Part shown: positions 53,404 to 64,000 of the stretch, piece by piece
Position numbering within the stretch: the first letter of the stretch is position 1
Layout of the letters: the number at the start of each line of letters is the position of its first letter
Assembly (NCBI GenBank): GCA_039583875.1
Contig: CM077155.1
Coordinates: 11,139,046-11,203,045 of the forward strand
DNA from: Platanthera guangdongensis
Taxonomy: Eukaryota > Streptophyta > Magnoliopsida > Asparagales > Orchidaceae
Reading direction: 5' to 3'
Length of the DNA stretch: 64,000 nt
Translations under genes and position numbers: made by a program
Notes under the pieces: model-generated
What the model saw: only the letters and a program-made list of their open reading frames with translations
Databases searched by the model: none
Told to the model about the DNA's origin: nothing

Positions 53404-55677
53404 TCAATCGAACTTGGGTCCTGGATTCTTGGTTAGCATACTCCCCCTCGGGTGGTTAACCCGACGAGTGGTCGACCTCGCCTTGCAAACATAGGGAGTC
53501 TCGTTATACCTCGGATTAAACCAACAATCCACGACAAAGTGACCGACTTTGCCACAACACCAACAGTCAAATCTGTTGTACCTCTTCCTAGGCTCCTGCT
53601 TTACCCTGGGAATGGTGGGTACAGCCGGGGCCTTGGATCTGGAGGTGGAGGCATCATAGTGATCGCAGTCACATGACTTCTTCACCTTCTGTTCCTTCAG
53701 TACAACAGGCTTGGCTTTTGGTGCCTGCTTTCTATTATGGCCGCTAGAGAATTGACCATAATTTCCCATGTGGATTTCCTCATAAGGTGCCTTGAAGACA
53801 CTCTCACTGAAGTTGCGGGGAAAAGTCCAACCATCATATCGGCTCTTGGGCTTTGCAACCGAGGGCCGGAAATGATGACCAAAGGTTGACTCAAAGTCAT
53901 GTTGGTTACAGGGAAAGCCAGGCTTTCTGAACGCAACAGGACTGAGTGGAGCCTTTCCCTTTTCAGCAGCAGAGGCCTTCTTGGTGCCCTTATTCTTTCT
54001 CTGGTTCCTGTTTCTCCTGGATGAGGAACCAGATACCCCTACATGCCCCAAGCCAGCTCCTTTGGCCTGAGCTGAGAAGGTATCAACAACTGGAAGAACT
54101 GTTTTTGGCATAGAGAAGCTCTTGACGATCTTCCTTTCTGCCGCAAGTTGTTCTTCCAACTTGTCGACTTCCTCCTGCTTAAGATCAAGGAGCTTAAGAG
54201 ACTCTGAATTATTTGAAGTCAGGTCTAGGTGCTCCTGTCGGAGAGATATCAAACTGGTGATCTCTTCCCTTAGGGTGACTCTCTCACCCTTAAGGAATTT
54301 CACTTCCTTTTTCTCAGCATTCAATCTCTTACGACACTCCTCGAAAGTGTTGAGCAGAAGCTCATACTTCTCGAGGAGCTACGCTTCACGGGCCGAAAGG
54401 CTATCCTCAGGGTCATCATCCTGAGACTCAGGATCAGATTCAGAGTCGGAGAGAGGGGTGTGAGCTTTTACCTTCCCAGTAAATGGGGGACATTCTCCTT
54501 CTGAGTCGGAGCGACCCACCAGCCCGAAGTAGGCTTCCTCATCATCACTGGAATTTGAGGAATAAGACTCACTCAGTGTCTTTGGCTTTTTGGCGATGTA
54601 GCTCCTCTCTTTCTGCTTATCTCTAGAGGACTTGTGCTCCTCTCCCTTCCCCTTTTCTCTCTTGCCTTGGTGGCAGTCAACCACGACGTGTCCTGGCTTA
54701 TTGCATCCAAAACAAATAATGTCAGAGGAGCGATGTTTGTTCGGTTTAGAAGCGTACCTGTCAGAAGAATAATTTTTCTTTTGATGCCTGGAGGAGGAGC
54801 CGTCTCTCTTTCTTTGATTCCTCATCTTGAGGAACTTCTTGAATTCTCGGGTGATGAGGGAGAAATCTTCCTCAGACAACTCTGAGCTGGAGGAGCATGG
54901 CTCGGAGTCCTCCTCCTCATCCTTTTTCCTGACACGGTATGAAACCGCACCCTTGCCCTTCCTAGAGTGAATGGATTTTAGGGCCACAGTCTTTTCCTTG
55001 GCTGCAGCCTTCTCTGCTTCTTCTTCTGCTTTCCTGGTGTTCAGTTGAAGCTCATAGGACATCAGCTTCCCAAACAGAATTTGCGGGTCTATTTCAGCAA
55101 GTCTACCAAACTCTCGGATGGCGCAGATCTTTGTGTCCAATTCCTTAGTAAGGGACCTAAGGAATTTATCATTAAGTTCACCATCAGTGAACACTCTTCC
55201 ATATCCTTTGAGGGCATTGACAATCTTGAGGAAGTTCTCGAAGGTGACTCCGATCTCTTCCTTAGGCCCTTGTCTGAAGGCCTCATATTTCTGGTTCAAG
55301 AGGGATCTCCGATCATCCCTCACTTCATCAGTGCCCTCCATTAGGATAATCAGGCAGTGCCAGATCTCCTTTACTGTCCTGCAGTTGCAGAAGTTCTGCA
55401 TCATTGAGTCATCGACCGCGCTGACCAGAATGTTCTGCGCCTTCTTATCAAGTCCCACCAGCACCATCTCGTCCTTGTCCATTTCAGAAATTTTCTTTGG
55501 CACTTTCTTGGTAGGATCAATGGTGGAGATCTTAGTGGGGACATAAGGTCCCTCCTCCACGATCATGAAGAGTCGAGGATCAACTGCTTCCATGTAGAAC
55601 CTGATCCTTTCCTTCCAAATAGGAAAGTTGAGCCTGGTGCACACTGGAATCTTGCCTGTGTACTTGAGCCCGTCCAT
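53404..55677 (-). pseudogene. gag: Sirevirus gag of F with one internal stop
   Basis: ATG at 55677 (MDGLKYTGKIPVCTRLNFP). UBN2-like core (VGLDKKAQNILVSAVDD, VKEIWHCLIILMEG, FLRSLTKELDTKICAIREF), first CCHC CFGCNKPGHVVVDC, an acidic Ser-rich region, a predicted coiled coil after 'NAEKKEVKFLKGE', and second CCHC CWCCGKVGHFVVDC near the end. The 758-codon frame is open except for TAG at 54381-54379, which fits CAG to TAG. It ends GPKFD followed by TGA where Trp is usual. Pol starts in another frame about 25 nt later. Confidence 0.9.
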
Positions 55678-55749
55678 GGTAGATGTTTTCCTTCTTCTTG
55701 ACACTAGTGGCAGGATTCTACTCAAGGTGTGAACCTTTTTGATGAGTAA

Positions 55750-55765
55750 CCTCGCTTTGATACCA
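55750..55765 (-). other. Primer binding site of F
   Basis: The minus strand reads TGGTATCAAAGCGAGG, two bases after the LTR end TTTCA. It is an iMet-type site with one change in the core. Confidence 0.8.
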
Positions 55766-55767
55766 CC

Positions 55768-57381
55768 TGAAAGTCCACCTAGTGTCAACTACATTCACCT
55801 ATGGGGGGGGGGAATAGGTGACTTTCAGCTTTTTGCGGAATTAAAATTTTACCTGCACAAGATAACTAAACAGCACAACAAAGAAAGGACACAAGCAATT
55901 TATAGTGGTTCCCCGATTTGGGTACATCCACTTTCCCCCCTTCGACCTATCTCCCAACAAGGGACGACTCGGTCACTTCACCAACAGATTGAAATCCAAT
56001 CCTTGCACTAACGGAAGAAACCCTTCCACACGTAGGAGTCACCACTCCCACAACACGGGTTGCACCCAACCCTTACAACTAGGAACCAACGTTCCTTTAA
56101 AACAAAAATGAACTAGAATGTACAAGAAATACAAACTACTTTTGGAGACTAAGGTGTCCCTCTTCGTTCGATGACATGTTCTAGAAGTCAACGAAGAGTC
56201 CACAACCCTAGATCTCACTTGGAGAGAATCTCCCCGGAACCGGCGGCGGCAAGAAGGGCGGCGGCTTGGTTCTCGGGATCGACGGCGACAACGGTGTGCG
56301 GCTGCTGTACTTTGGTGATTCAAACTTCGTAGCAAAGCTAGCAAAGTCTTCCAACGGTCACACTAGGATCGATCGTCTCGATCGATTCGGACGGGGAAGG
56401 TTTTCCCGATCAACAAATCAAGAGACAAAGGATCTCTGGTTAGACGCATGAGACGCTATGCTTGGCTAAGCTTCTATTGCCGGGAGATCTGGAAGAAACC
56501 ACGATCAAGGTCGGCGAACAACTTGCACGAGCGGCGACGGCGGCGGAGCAGGTTTCGCGATTTAGGTTACGTCGGTCGGCGGCTCGTATTTGTTTTTCTG
56601 TCTGTCTATACTGTTCAAAAATACGCGAGTATTTATACAGTAAAATGCTCCATTATGACCGTTGTGGGTCCCACCAGAAGAAACCCTAAAACTGGTTCAA
56701 AACAGTGCCAGCGGCTGAGTCCGGTCCAGCGAGTTCCAGAAAACTGCCTAAGTCAAAATCGGCGAGAATCCAAGAGAATTCTCGACGATCCGGCGAGAAT
56801 CGAAGGTCATTCTCATTGAAGGAATTTATGCTCGACGATCATCAATCAATCAATCAAAGATTTGGCGAGAATCAGCCAGTGATTCTCGACGATTTGGATT
56901 TGGTGACAGATTGGCCCGCTCTGATGTAGCCAGATAGATTCGGCGAGAAACAGCCAGTGATTCTCGTCGATTCGGCGTGATTCGGCGAGAATCACTAGTG
57001 ATTCTCGCCGAATCGGCAAGAATCACTTGGTGATTCTCGTCGATTATCACTTAGACGATTTTTCGTCTTTTCCACCCATAAGCTGCTCTTTGACCCATCC
57101 TTGCTCCTTGTCTGCTCTTGCATGATCACAACCCTGTACTTGAAAATAAGTACACTCCAATAGAGAGAGTACACGTAGGCCAACACACTGATCTGCTCAA
57201 CGAGGGATTACGTCGCGCAGACCCGTGTATATTGACCTACTGTACCCTGACATTGGTGTGCACTTAGCGTGGAATAACTGCAAGCACAACTTGAAAGATT
57301 TTATCAAATACATTGTCTATTTACCTTAGCTTGTTCAGGGGCTTCTTCAAATCAGGTACGTTATGAATACAATACCCAATA
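55768..57381 (-). repeat. 5' LTR of F (1614 bp)
   Basis: Homologous to 48333-49904. The terminal TG is TA here (57381-57380). It holds an extra ~42 bp of GATTCGGCG repeat near 56945-56985. Confidence 0.88.
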
Positions 57382-58792
57382 AGGGGAGAGCAAGGAAGAA
57401 GAAGAGGAGAGATCCGGCCGCCGGTGGAGCTTCGGAGCCCCAAATTGCAAGCCGAGTTGGGATCTACGGAGGCGAGGCCGTTGCGGTGCTTTTCATCTAT
57501 ATAGATCTTCATGGCGCCAAAGATAAATGCTAGGGTAACGATTCTCATCTTGGATATGTGAAGTCATCTATCCCTTTTGCATAGGAAGTTCGCTCTCGCG
57601 AGTTTGTGGTGAGTGTGAGGTGTTCCTTCGGGTAGACATGAATAGTCCCCGTTGTTTTGCATGTAGAGTCTGCAATCGAGAAACAGACATATGCATGGTG
57701 TGTGAAGCCTACCCGGACAATTTGGTCTGGATCGGTGATGTTGCATTGCATGAATGGCTGGAGAAGACTCCGCGCCGATGGTTGTTTTTCGGGTTTTCTA
57801 CGCGGTAGATTGCAACAGTGAACCTTGGGGACTAACTCCGAGGTGCACCCGGAAAACTGGGTAGATGCGTGATTCTGCCAACATGGTGGCCTGAGAGCCA
57901 ACTTACACATAACTGGGTTATGTAAAGTGTGTGATCGGATTGGGACTCGGGGAAGCTTGACCCGCGCATACGACTTAAATTGACATTGCAGTGTGAGCAA
58001 CGGGTTAGGCGGAACCGTACCCGCTCTGTGTCGTTCGGTTAGAGAGACCTAAGGTACGTGGTACTCGCCGTTGGCATAGATGGAGGGTCTTGGGCTGAGG
58101 CCGGAAAGACCATAATGCTCACGAGATTTGCCGTCCAAGGGGCAGTGGTGAGACTGCGGATTTTGATCGGGTTCACCGAGTATGTGCCCTAAGAGCACGA
58201 GGTGTGTGGTCGTGCGAGCCTACGCCTGTGATGATGTGTAATTTCACTACTGTTAAGCTATGCTAAAAAAGTGCAGGGAAGGAGCATCGTCGTGCCGAGT
58301 TTAGGGGCGGGGTCGTTATGATTTTGTTAGCTTTAGCTGACCGTTGCTTTTGTTTGCCACCGCTTCGATGGACTGTTGCTTGCAGATTCTGCGGAGCCTA
58401 GTGGCAAATAGCGGGCAAAAGCCCTTGTTGCTGAGCCGGCCCTCGAAGGCCTAATTTTGAATGTTTAATTTTATTCTCATGTGTGACCGGCCTGCGTGCC
58501 GAGATTTGGAAGACACTTTTATTTGAGTAAACTCTTGTAAGTACATAAGGCCAAGCACTTGTGTATTTGTACATTCATTCCTACTAGGTTGTTGTATTGG
58601 ACATTCATGCTGTCCCTGAGTTCTTAATTTTGCAACTTTTAAATTGCTTCCGCTAGAATGCACTCTGTGTAGGACGTTAGTTATTAGAAGGATGGTTCCA
58701 TTGTGTAACCCTTCGGTCTGTGTGTGGTATATGACGTCGGGCCCCGGCCAGACCTACTGCTATATGTTATGCGACAGATAGGGGGTGTTACA
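57382..58792 (+). repeat. 5' LTR remainder of E
   Basis: Ends GGGGGTGTTACA, the complement-type partner of TGTAACATCCC at the 3' LTR start. A CTATATAG TATA-like motif lies at ~57498-57505. The U3 start (TGTAACATCCCG) is missing; F sequence abuts at 57381. Confidence 0.75.
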
Positions 58793-58795
58793 ATT

Positions 58796-58805
58796 TGGTA
58801 TCAGA
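58796..58805 (+). other. Primer binding site of E
   Basis: TGGTATCAGA, three bases after the LTR end; iMet type. Confidence 0.8.
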
Positions 58806-59021
58806 CTACTGATTTCTGTCAACTTAAATGAATTCGTGGACGAATTCTTTTAAGAGGTGGTGAGCACATGTGTATGCGTCATCGTTATAACATAAAAAGA
58901 ACCCATGAATGTCCACTTAGGAATGAAAATACACATGTTTGAGGAACTTGCACGTTCCTATAATTGCTTTTTGCAATATTGTTTGGTCGCTTAACAGTGT
59001 TTTGTACGACTATTGGTGACC

Positions 59022-60163
59022 ATGAGTGGTGCAGGGCCGTCAGAACGCCCGGTTTCTGAGACAAGTAGTGCACCGAATGATGTGCCTGCAACACCTCCCT
59101 CGGCAGAAACCATACGATTGGTTGCTGAAGCGGTGTTTTCTATGATAAATGTGCAGCCTACAAGGCAAATGCAGTAGCCTGCTCTTGCGATGGAGCAGGT
59201 ACCGCTTCAAGCAGCAGAACTGAGAAGGGTGGAGCAAGTAGTGGTGGAACTTTTGGTGCCTAGGAGAGCAACTGAAAGGAAGCTCAAACATGTTATGGGC
59301 TTTAATCCTCTGGTGTTCTCGGGGACAGGAACCCCATCCGAAGCTGAGGATTGGCACTCCCGAGTAAAGAGAGTGTTGACAGCTACTGGAACGGAAGAGT
59401 GGCAGATGACCACAATAGCTACGTTCCTGTTGGACGGAGATGCAAGGATGTGGTGGGAAGGTTTGGAGCTACATCATTTGAGGGGAAGGCAACTCACAGA
59501 CGTCTCGATGGAAGAATTTTCGAGAATCTTCTTGGTAAGGTACCTTCCCTCGGCTCAGAGGATTGCGATGGAAAATGAATCCCAGAAGTTGACGCAATGA
59601 GAGAGTAGCGTGGACGAGTATCTCCACGAATTTACATGGTTGGGTCGGTACGCTAGCTCTACATTCACTGATGAGGAGTGTAAGACAAACCGATCCTATG
59701 AGGGTCTGAGGGATGACCTAAGGCTACTGCTCTCGGGGCCTATGACGCAGGGCTTCTTGACCCTGGTCAATACGACCCGGTCTTTGGACAAGGATCTAAG
59801 GAATGTTCAGGCAAAGAGAGACTCTATGGCTAAGAAGACAGAGTTTAAGGTGCCGACTAACACGAAGTCTGGGTATCGTAAGTTCCATAAAGAGGCTAGG
59901 ACTTCAGGTCCAGCCCCTTATTCCGGTGCTTCAGGGGGCAACTACAAGCCGAACCACGAGCGCATGCTATACTTGTGGGAAGCCAGGACACTTTGCCAGA
60001 GACTATTGGAGCGGACGCCCGAAGTCCGAGAGGAAGCCGGGAGCAACCTATGAGGAGAAGGGCAAGGAGGTGGAGTCAACCGCATCCCATTATGCTCTGG
60101 CTCAACCTAGAGTCTATAACCTTGGCCAGCAGGAGGCCATCAAGCAAGCAGATGTGGTGACAG
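59022..60163 (+). pseudogene. gag: Chromovirus gag of E
   Basis: ATG at 59022 (MSGAGPSERPVSE). TAG at 59175 and TGA at 59598 interrupt one frame. The Gag core has EDWHSRVKRVL, ATFLLDGDARMWWEG, FLVRYLPSAQR and VDEYLHEFTWLGRYA. A one-base shift near 59963 moves to the knuckle CYTCGKPGHFARDYW, where the last Cys is Tyr. It ends DVVTG at 60163 where a GT-AG gap begins. Confidence 0.87.
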
Positions 60164-60240
60164 GTACAGTTTAAATTTATAGCAAGTAAGCTTTAAACAC
60201 TTGTTACCTTGCGCATGTTAGCTTATTACTGTTTGTATAG
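60164..60240 (+). other. 77-nt intron-like gap between gag and protease of E
   Basis: CAG|GTACAG opens it and GTATAG|GC closes it. The gap is AT-rich with stops in frame. Removing it joins codon G|GC in phase, giving DVVTG-FVLICDNLARALFDTG, which matches the usual continuous gag-protease text of related elements. Splicing is inference. Confidence 0.5.
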
Positions 60241-60620
60241 GCTTTGTTTTGATTTGTGATAATCTGGCGAGAGCACTCTTTGATACGGGAGCTTCGCACT
60301 CCTTTTTGTCTGAAGGATTTATATCGCGCATCGGAGTACCTTCTTTGATTACAAAGGACAAACTAGGAGTCTGTAGCATAACAATTCGTATTGGGAGTCA
60401 GGAGTTCGACTTGAAAGCGTCATTACTGCCCCGGGTGGAGTTCGACGTGATATTTGGTATGGACTGGATCTCGGAGCACCAAGCATATATCGATTGCAAT
60501 CGCAAGGAGGTCAAGTTGGGAACGGGCCGTGAGATGACATTTGCGGGCTTAAAAGGTTCGAACAAGACTCTGATGTCTGCTCTTTAGGTGGTTAAGGCAG
60601 TTCGTGCTGGTGCATAGCTG
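60241..60620 (+). pseudogene. pro: Retropepsin protease of E
   Basis: ALFDTGASHSFLS holds the catalytic Asp. The flap-side text and FDVIFGMDWISEHQAYIDC follow. TAG codons at 60585 and 60615 (in place of likely Gln) end it. Confidence 0.88.
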
Positions 60621-62050
60621 TTCTTCACTCTAGTGGAGGCTTCAAAGCCTAAGCCTGCTTTGGACAGAATCCCAGTTGTATCCGAATACCCTGATGTGTT
60701 CCCTGGCGATCTCCCTGGAGTCCCATCTCAGTTGGAGATAGACTTCACTATTGAGCTAGTGTCAGGTGCCAAACCTGTGTCACGCTCTCCATATCGGCTA
60801 GCGCCTAAGGAGATGGCGGAACTGAAGGTTCAACTTCAAGAGTTGTTGGAATAGGGTTATGTGCGTCCAAGTTCGTCGCCTTGGAGTGCACCGGTCCTTT
60901 TTGTGAAAAAGAAGGACGAAAGTTTGCGACTCTGTATCGATTATCGAGAGTTGAACAAGTTAACAGAGAAAAATAAGTACCCGATCTCAAGAATTGATGA
61001 TCTGTTCGATCAATTAGTTGGGTCATCAGTGTACTCAAAATTGGATCTTAAGTCCGGGTATTATCAGTTGACGATAAGGGAAAGTGATATCCCCAAGACA
61101 GCTTTTAGCATGAGATACGTGCATTATGAGTTTACGGTCATGCCGTTTGGGCTGACTAATGCGCCTTCAGTGTTCATGGATCTGATGAACAGGACTTTCA
61201 GAGAGTAACTAGATCACTTCGTGATCGTCTTCATCGACGATATAATGGTGTACTCGCAAAGTGAGGAGGATCAATTTAAGTATTTGCATTTGGTGTTGGA
61301 GACGCTGAGGAGGAACCAACTATACACCAAGTTCTCCAAATGCGAGTTTTGGTTGTCCTCGGTAGCGTTCCTTGGTCACATAGTCAGTGGAGAGGGAATT
61401 ATGGTGGATCCGACGAAGATTGTTGCTATACGAGAGTGGCCTGTGCTGTCTACTGTAGCAGAAGTCCGGAGTTTTCTGGGGCTTGCCGGCTATTACAGGT
61501 ACTTCGTGGAGAACTTCTCGTGGATAGCGTTACCCCTCACGACTTTGACGAGGAAAGAGCAGAAGTTTGTTTGGACGCTCGAGTATGCACAAGTTTTCAA
61601 AGAGTTGAAAAGTCAGCTGACCACGGCGCCTGTTCTAAGTTCGTCGAGTGGGACCGAAGGCTTTGAGTTCTACATCGATGCTTCGGGCAGTGGATTGGGT
61701 TGTATTCTACTACAGCGTGGAAGTGTGATAGCTTATGGCTCGCGTCAGCTGAAGGTGCATAAGAGGAATTATCTGGTCCATTACTTGGAGTTAGTGGCCG
61801 TGATACTTGCCCTGAAGCTGTGGAGGCATTACTTGTACGGGGTGAAGGTCAATATTTATACCGACCACAAGAGTTTGAAGTACTTGTTGGATCAGAAGAA
61901 TCTAAACATGCGACAACGGAGATTGATGGAGTTCCTGGGGGACTACACATTCAAGATTCATTACGTGCCTGGGAAAGGCAATGCAGTTGCGAATACATTG
62001 AGCCGCAGGGCCCCAACTCAAGCCAACTGGCTGTCGCTTCATGACGAGCG
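60621..62050 (+). pseudogene. rt: Reverse transcriptase and RNase H of E
   Basis: One frame with stops at 60852 (TAG) and 61206 (TAA). EYPDVFPGDLPGVP linker; RT blocks [72 protein letters not shown] (catalytic Asp pair) and [16 protein letters not shown]; RNase H with [16 protein letters not shown] and [15 protein letters not shown]. Typical gypsy RT converting genomic RNA to cDNA, here inactive. Confidence 0.92.
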
Positions 62051-63581
62051 TTTGCTTCGGGAGTTGGAGGCATTGGAAATCTCTTGTGTTATTAAGAAGT
62101 CTAGTGCCGAAGCGCTATTGAACTGGACAGAAGTTCAGTGTGACTTGGCTGATCGGATTCGGCAGGCTCTGGATTTGGATGGCCACATGAAGCAAATCAT
62201 TGTTGAGGTATTGGATGGGTCAAATTCCCAATTTGATGTCGTGGATGGATTATTATGGAAGGACAGTCGATTGTGCATCCCAAATGTGGGCAAACTGGGG
62301 GTGGAATTGATGTACGAGGCTCATCATACCAAGTACTCGATTCACCCGAGGAACACAAAGATGTACTATGATATGAAGAAATTGTTCTGGTGGCCAGGAC
62401 TTAAGAAGGATGTGGCACTCTATGTGGCGAAGTGTCAAACATGCGCCTTAGTGAAGACGGAGTGCCAGAAGCCTGGAGGATTCTTGAAGTCCTTGCCTAT
62501 TCCGGAGTGGAAGTTCGACGATATTACAATGGACTTTGTGCATAGTTTGCCAAGGTCGCAGAAGGGAAACTATGCCATCTGGGTGATTGTAGATCATTTG
62601 ACGAAAGTGTCGTACTTAATTCCACATAGGAAGGAAGATTTTGTGGAAAAATTGGAAAAATTGTATGTGGATAATATTGTGCGGCTTCATGGTGTGCCAC
62701 ACAGCATCATGAGTGACCGAGATGGGCGGTTCACGTCCAATGATTGGAGGTTGGTGCAACAGGTGTTGGGAACAAAGCTGAGTTTTAGCATGACCTTTCA
62801 TCCGCAGACGGATGGTCAGACCGAGAGATTCAACAGGACAATGGAAGACATGCTTTGCATGTGCATCTTGGATTTCGGGAAGCAGTGGGAAGATCACCTG
62901 TACTTGGTGGAATTTGCGTACAACAATAACTACCAAGCGAGCATTCAAATGTCGCCCTTCGAGGCTCTTTATGGTAGGAAATGTCGCACGCCGTTGTCTT
63001 GGTTGGAAATTGGTGAGTCGAAGCTATACAAACGGCAAGAAGTGGAAGATGCAACCTTGTTGGTACGAACCATTTGAGAAAGATTGCTAATCGCTCAGGA
63101 CCGGCAAGCTAAGTACTATAACACATCGCATAAGAACGTGGAGTTCGCCGTTGGCGACTGGGTGTACTTGAAGATTAAGCCGTTCAAGCTTGTCTCACGG
63201 GTACGACGCTTGAAGAAGCTAAGCCCGATGTACCTTGGACCGTTTGAGGTTCTGGAGCGGATTGGCGAAACAGCTTATCGATTAAAGCTATCGGCGGAAC
63301 TGGGCGGTCTACACGACATATTCCACATATCGGTGCTGCGGAAGGCGGTGCAAGAGCCTTCACAAGTGATTGTAGTCAATCAAGTACCGGTTGATAATGG
63401 GTTGACGACGAAGGTCAAGCCCGTTCGTATTGAGGACTCGAAAGTCAAGCGACTGCATAACAAAGACATCAGGATGGTCAAGGTCCGTTGGGACAACTGC
63501 GGTCGGGAGGAGCTCTCGTAGAAGCGAGAGCAGACTATGCTTGAGGAGTACCCGAAGTTATTCCACTCAGGTACCGTTTAA
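62051..63581 (+). pseudogene. int: Integrase with C-terminal chromodomain of E
   Basis: HHCC zinc finger ([20 protein letters not shown]...CQTC), catalytic residues in [22 protein letters not shown] and [18 protein letters not shown] (Asp, Asp, Glu). TGA at 63075 fits CGA to TGA. The segment from 63084 has VGDWVYLKIKPFK and LGPFEVLERIGETAYRLKLS (GPY/F-like), then a chromodomain (VKPVRIEDSKVKRLHNKDIR, VKVRWDNCGREELS). TAG at 63519 replaces the Trp normal in chromodomains. The frame ends at 63581. Chromodomains direct integration toward marked chromatin in this clade. Confidence 0.9.
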
Positions 63582-63642
63582 GTTTTGTATATCTTTTCCT
63601 TTCTGTAATTTCGGGGCAAAATTCTTTTATGAGGGAGAGAGC

Positions 63643-64000
63643 TGTAACATCCCGAAACTCAAAAGAGGGATGGGTAGCGTTTTGAGCCAAGTTTGGGATT
63701 TGGGAGGTGTCACACGGCCTGAGACACAAGCATGTCCCAGGGCCGTGTCATGCTCGGGTTCGACGATCTGGCTATGTGGTCGATGAAATTGCAGTCGACG
63801 ATCGTCGAGACAACGAAGACGGCCTGAGATACGGGCGTGTCCCAGGCCGTGTCCTGCTAGGGTAGTTAGTCGAGCTGTGTTGGGATAGGAACACGACCTC
63901 GAGCCCAGGCATGTTTGGGTTTGACACGGGCGTGTCAAATGTGATACGGGCGTGTTAAATACCTGTGTTATCTTTAGGTTGTGTCTATTCCTGTGTCGAT
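63643..64000 (+). repeat. 3' LTR of E, 5' part
   Basis: Starts TGTAACATCCCGAAACTC directly after GAGGGAGAGAGC (63631-63642). Contains repeated CGGGCGTGTCCCAGGCCGTG-type palindromes. It runs off the window. Confidence 0.88.

Larger units (their letters stand above)
48212..57381 (-). mobile_element. Sirevirus-type Ty1/copia element F in LTR-body-LTR-stub array
   Basis: Minus-strand order: 5' LTR (57381-55768), PBS, gag with two CCHC knuckles, protease, integrase, RT, RNase H, four polypurine tracts, LTR (49904-48333), then again PBS and the first 121 bp of an internal region (48332-48212). Long LTRs, an extended two-knuckle Gag and multiple polypurine tracts are known Sirevirus marks. By eye the LTRs differ at roughly 30 sites (about 2%) plus a ~42-bp indel. 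The second PBS and gag stub downstream show a tandem array formed by recombination, then truncated. Confidence 0.88.
57382..64000 (+). mobile_element. Ty3/gypsy chromovirus E, 5' LTR truncated, 3' LTR running off the window
   Basis: LTR remainder, PBS, gag, protease, RT, RNase H, integrase, chromodomain, polypurine tract and LTR start, in gypsy order (integrase after RNase H). The C-terminal chromodomain and the Gag text point to a Del/Tekay-like chromovirus, with moderate certainty. Eight internal stops and one frameshift were found. F abuts the 5' LTR remainder. Confidence 0.9.

Noticed and set aside
57545..58000. 151-codon minus-strand frame
   Set aside because: Inside the LTR of E and antisense to it; no known motif.

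Overview
This window reads as nuclear DNA of a flowering plant with a large, repeat-rich genome. The evidence is several plant-type LTR retrotransposons (Ty1/copia, a Sirevirus, Ty3/gypsy chromoviruses and coding-poor non-autonomous elements), tRNA-iMet primer sites (TGGTATCAGAGC and variants), RTE-type LINE 3' ends, Au-like SINEs, Tourist-like and hAT-like MITEs, and one recognisable plant host gene. Nothing looks bacterial. I cannot name the species.

The host gene lies on the minus strand and resembles the plant family known as 'uncharacterized protein At1g27050' (an RRM-like protein). Exon 1 is 47219-46884 and the last exon is 7040-6831. Both splice borders are GT-AG, both are phase 0, and together they encode 181 codons. 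The intron between them would be about 39.8 kb and holds most of the window's transposons.

Layout, left to right. 1-3484: 3' part of an LTR element with a long intact ORF of unknown function. 4059-5425: an Au-like SINE split by two hAT-like elements, each with perfect target-site duplications (TSDs). 6184-6277: a possible terminal exon of a convergent gene. 6831-7040: last exon of the host gene. 7105-7796: four abutting TAA-flanked MITEs. 8470-10205: LTR-like fragments. 10458-15939: copia element A, with LTRs and TSD CCGTA. 16052-21848: a LINE fragment whose TSD was later split by copia element B. 22322-27294: a composite with a gypsy 5' half and a copia 3' half (C). 27464-30324: further copia, LINE and SINE debris (including D). 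30727-37348: a coding-poor LTR element (G) with three ~0.9-kb tandem repeats, inserted in a SINE. 38930-40235: a decayed RTE LINE. 43271-45905: LTR element H. 46454-46834: a foldback just inside the intron. 46884-47219: exon 1. 47319-48043: two MITEs in the promoter region. 48212-57381: Sirevirus F (minus strand) in an LTR-body-LTR-stub tandem arrangement. 57382-64000: chromovirus E, its 5' LTR cut by F and its 3' LTR running off the window.

Apart from the host gene, the coding regions are transposon genes in decay. Most internal stops in E and F fit C-to-T change at CAG, CGA or TGG codons, as expected of methylated, silenced elements. The TSDs give a relative order of insertion at several places. 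All element boundaries and family names come from reading alone; no database search was possible.
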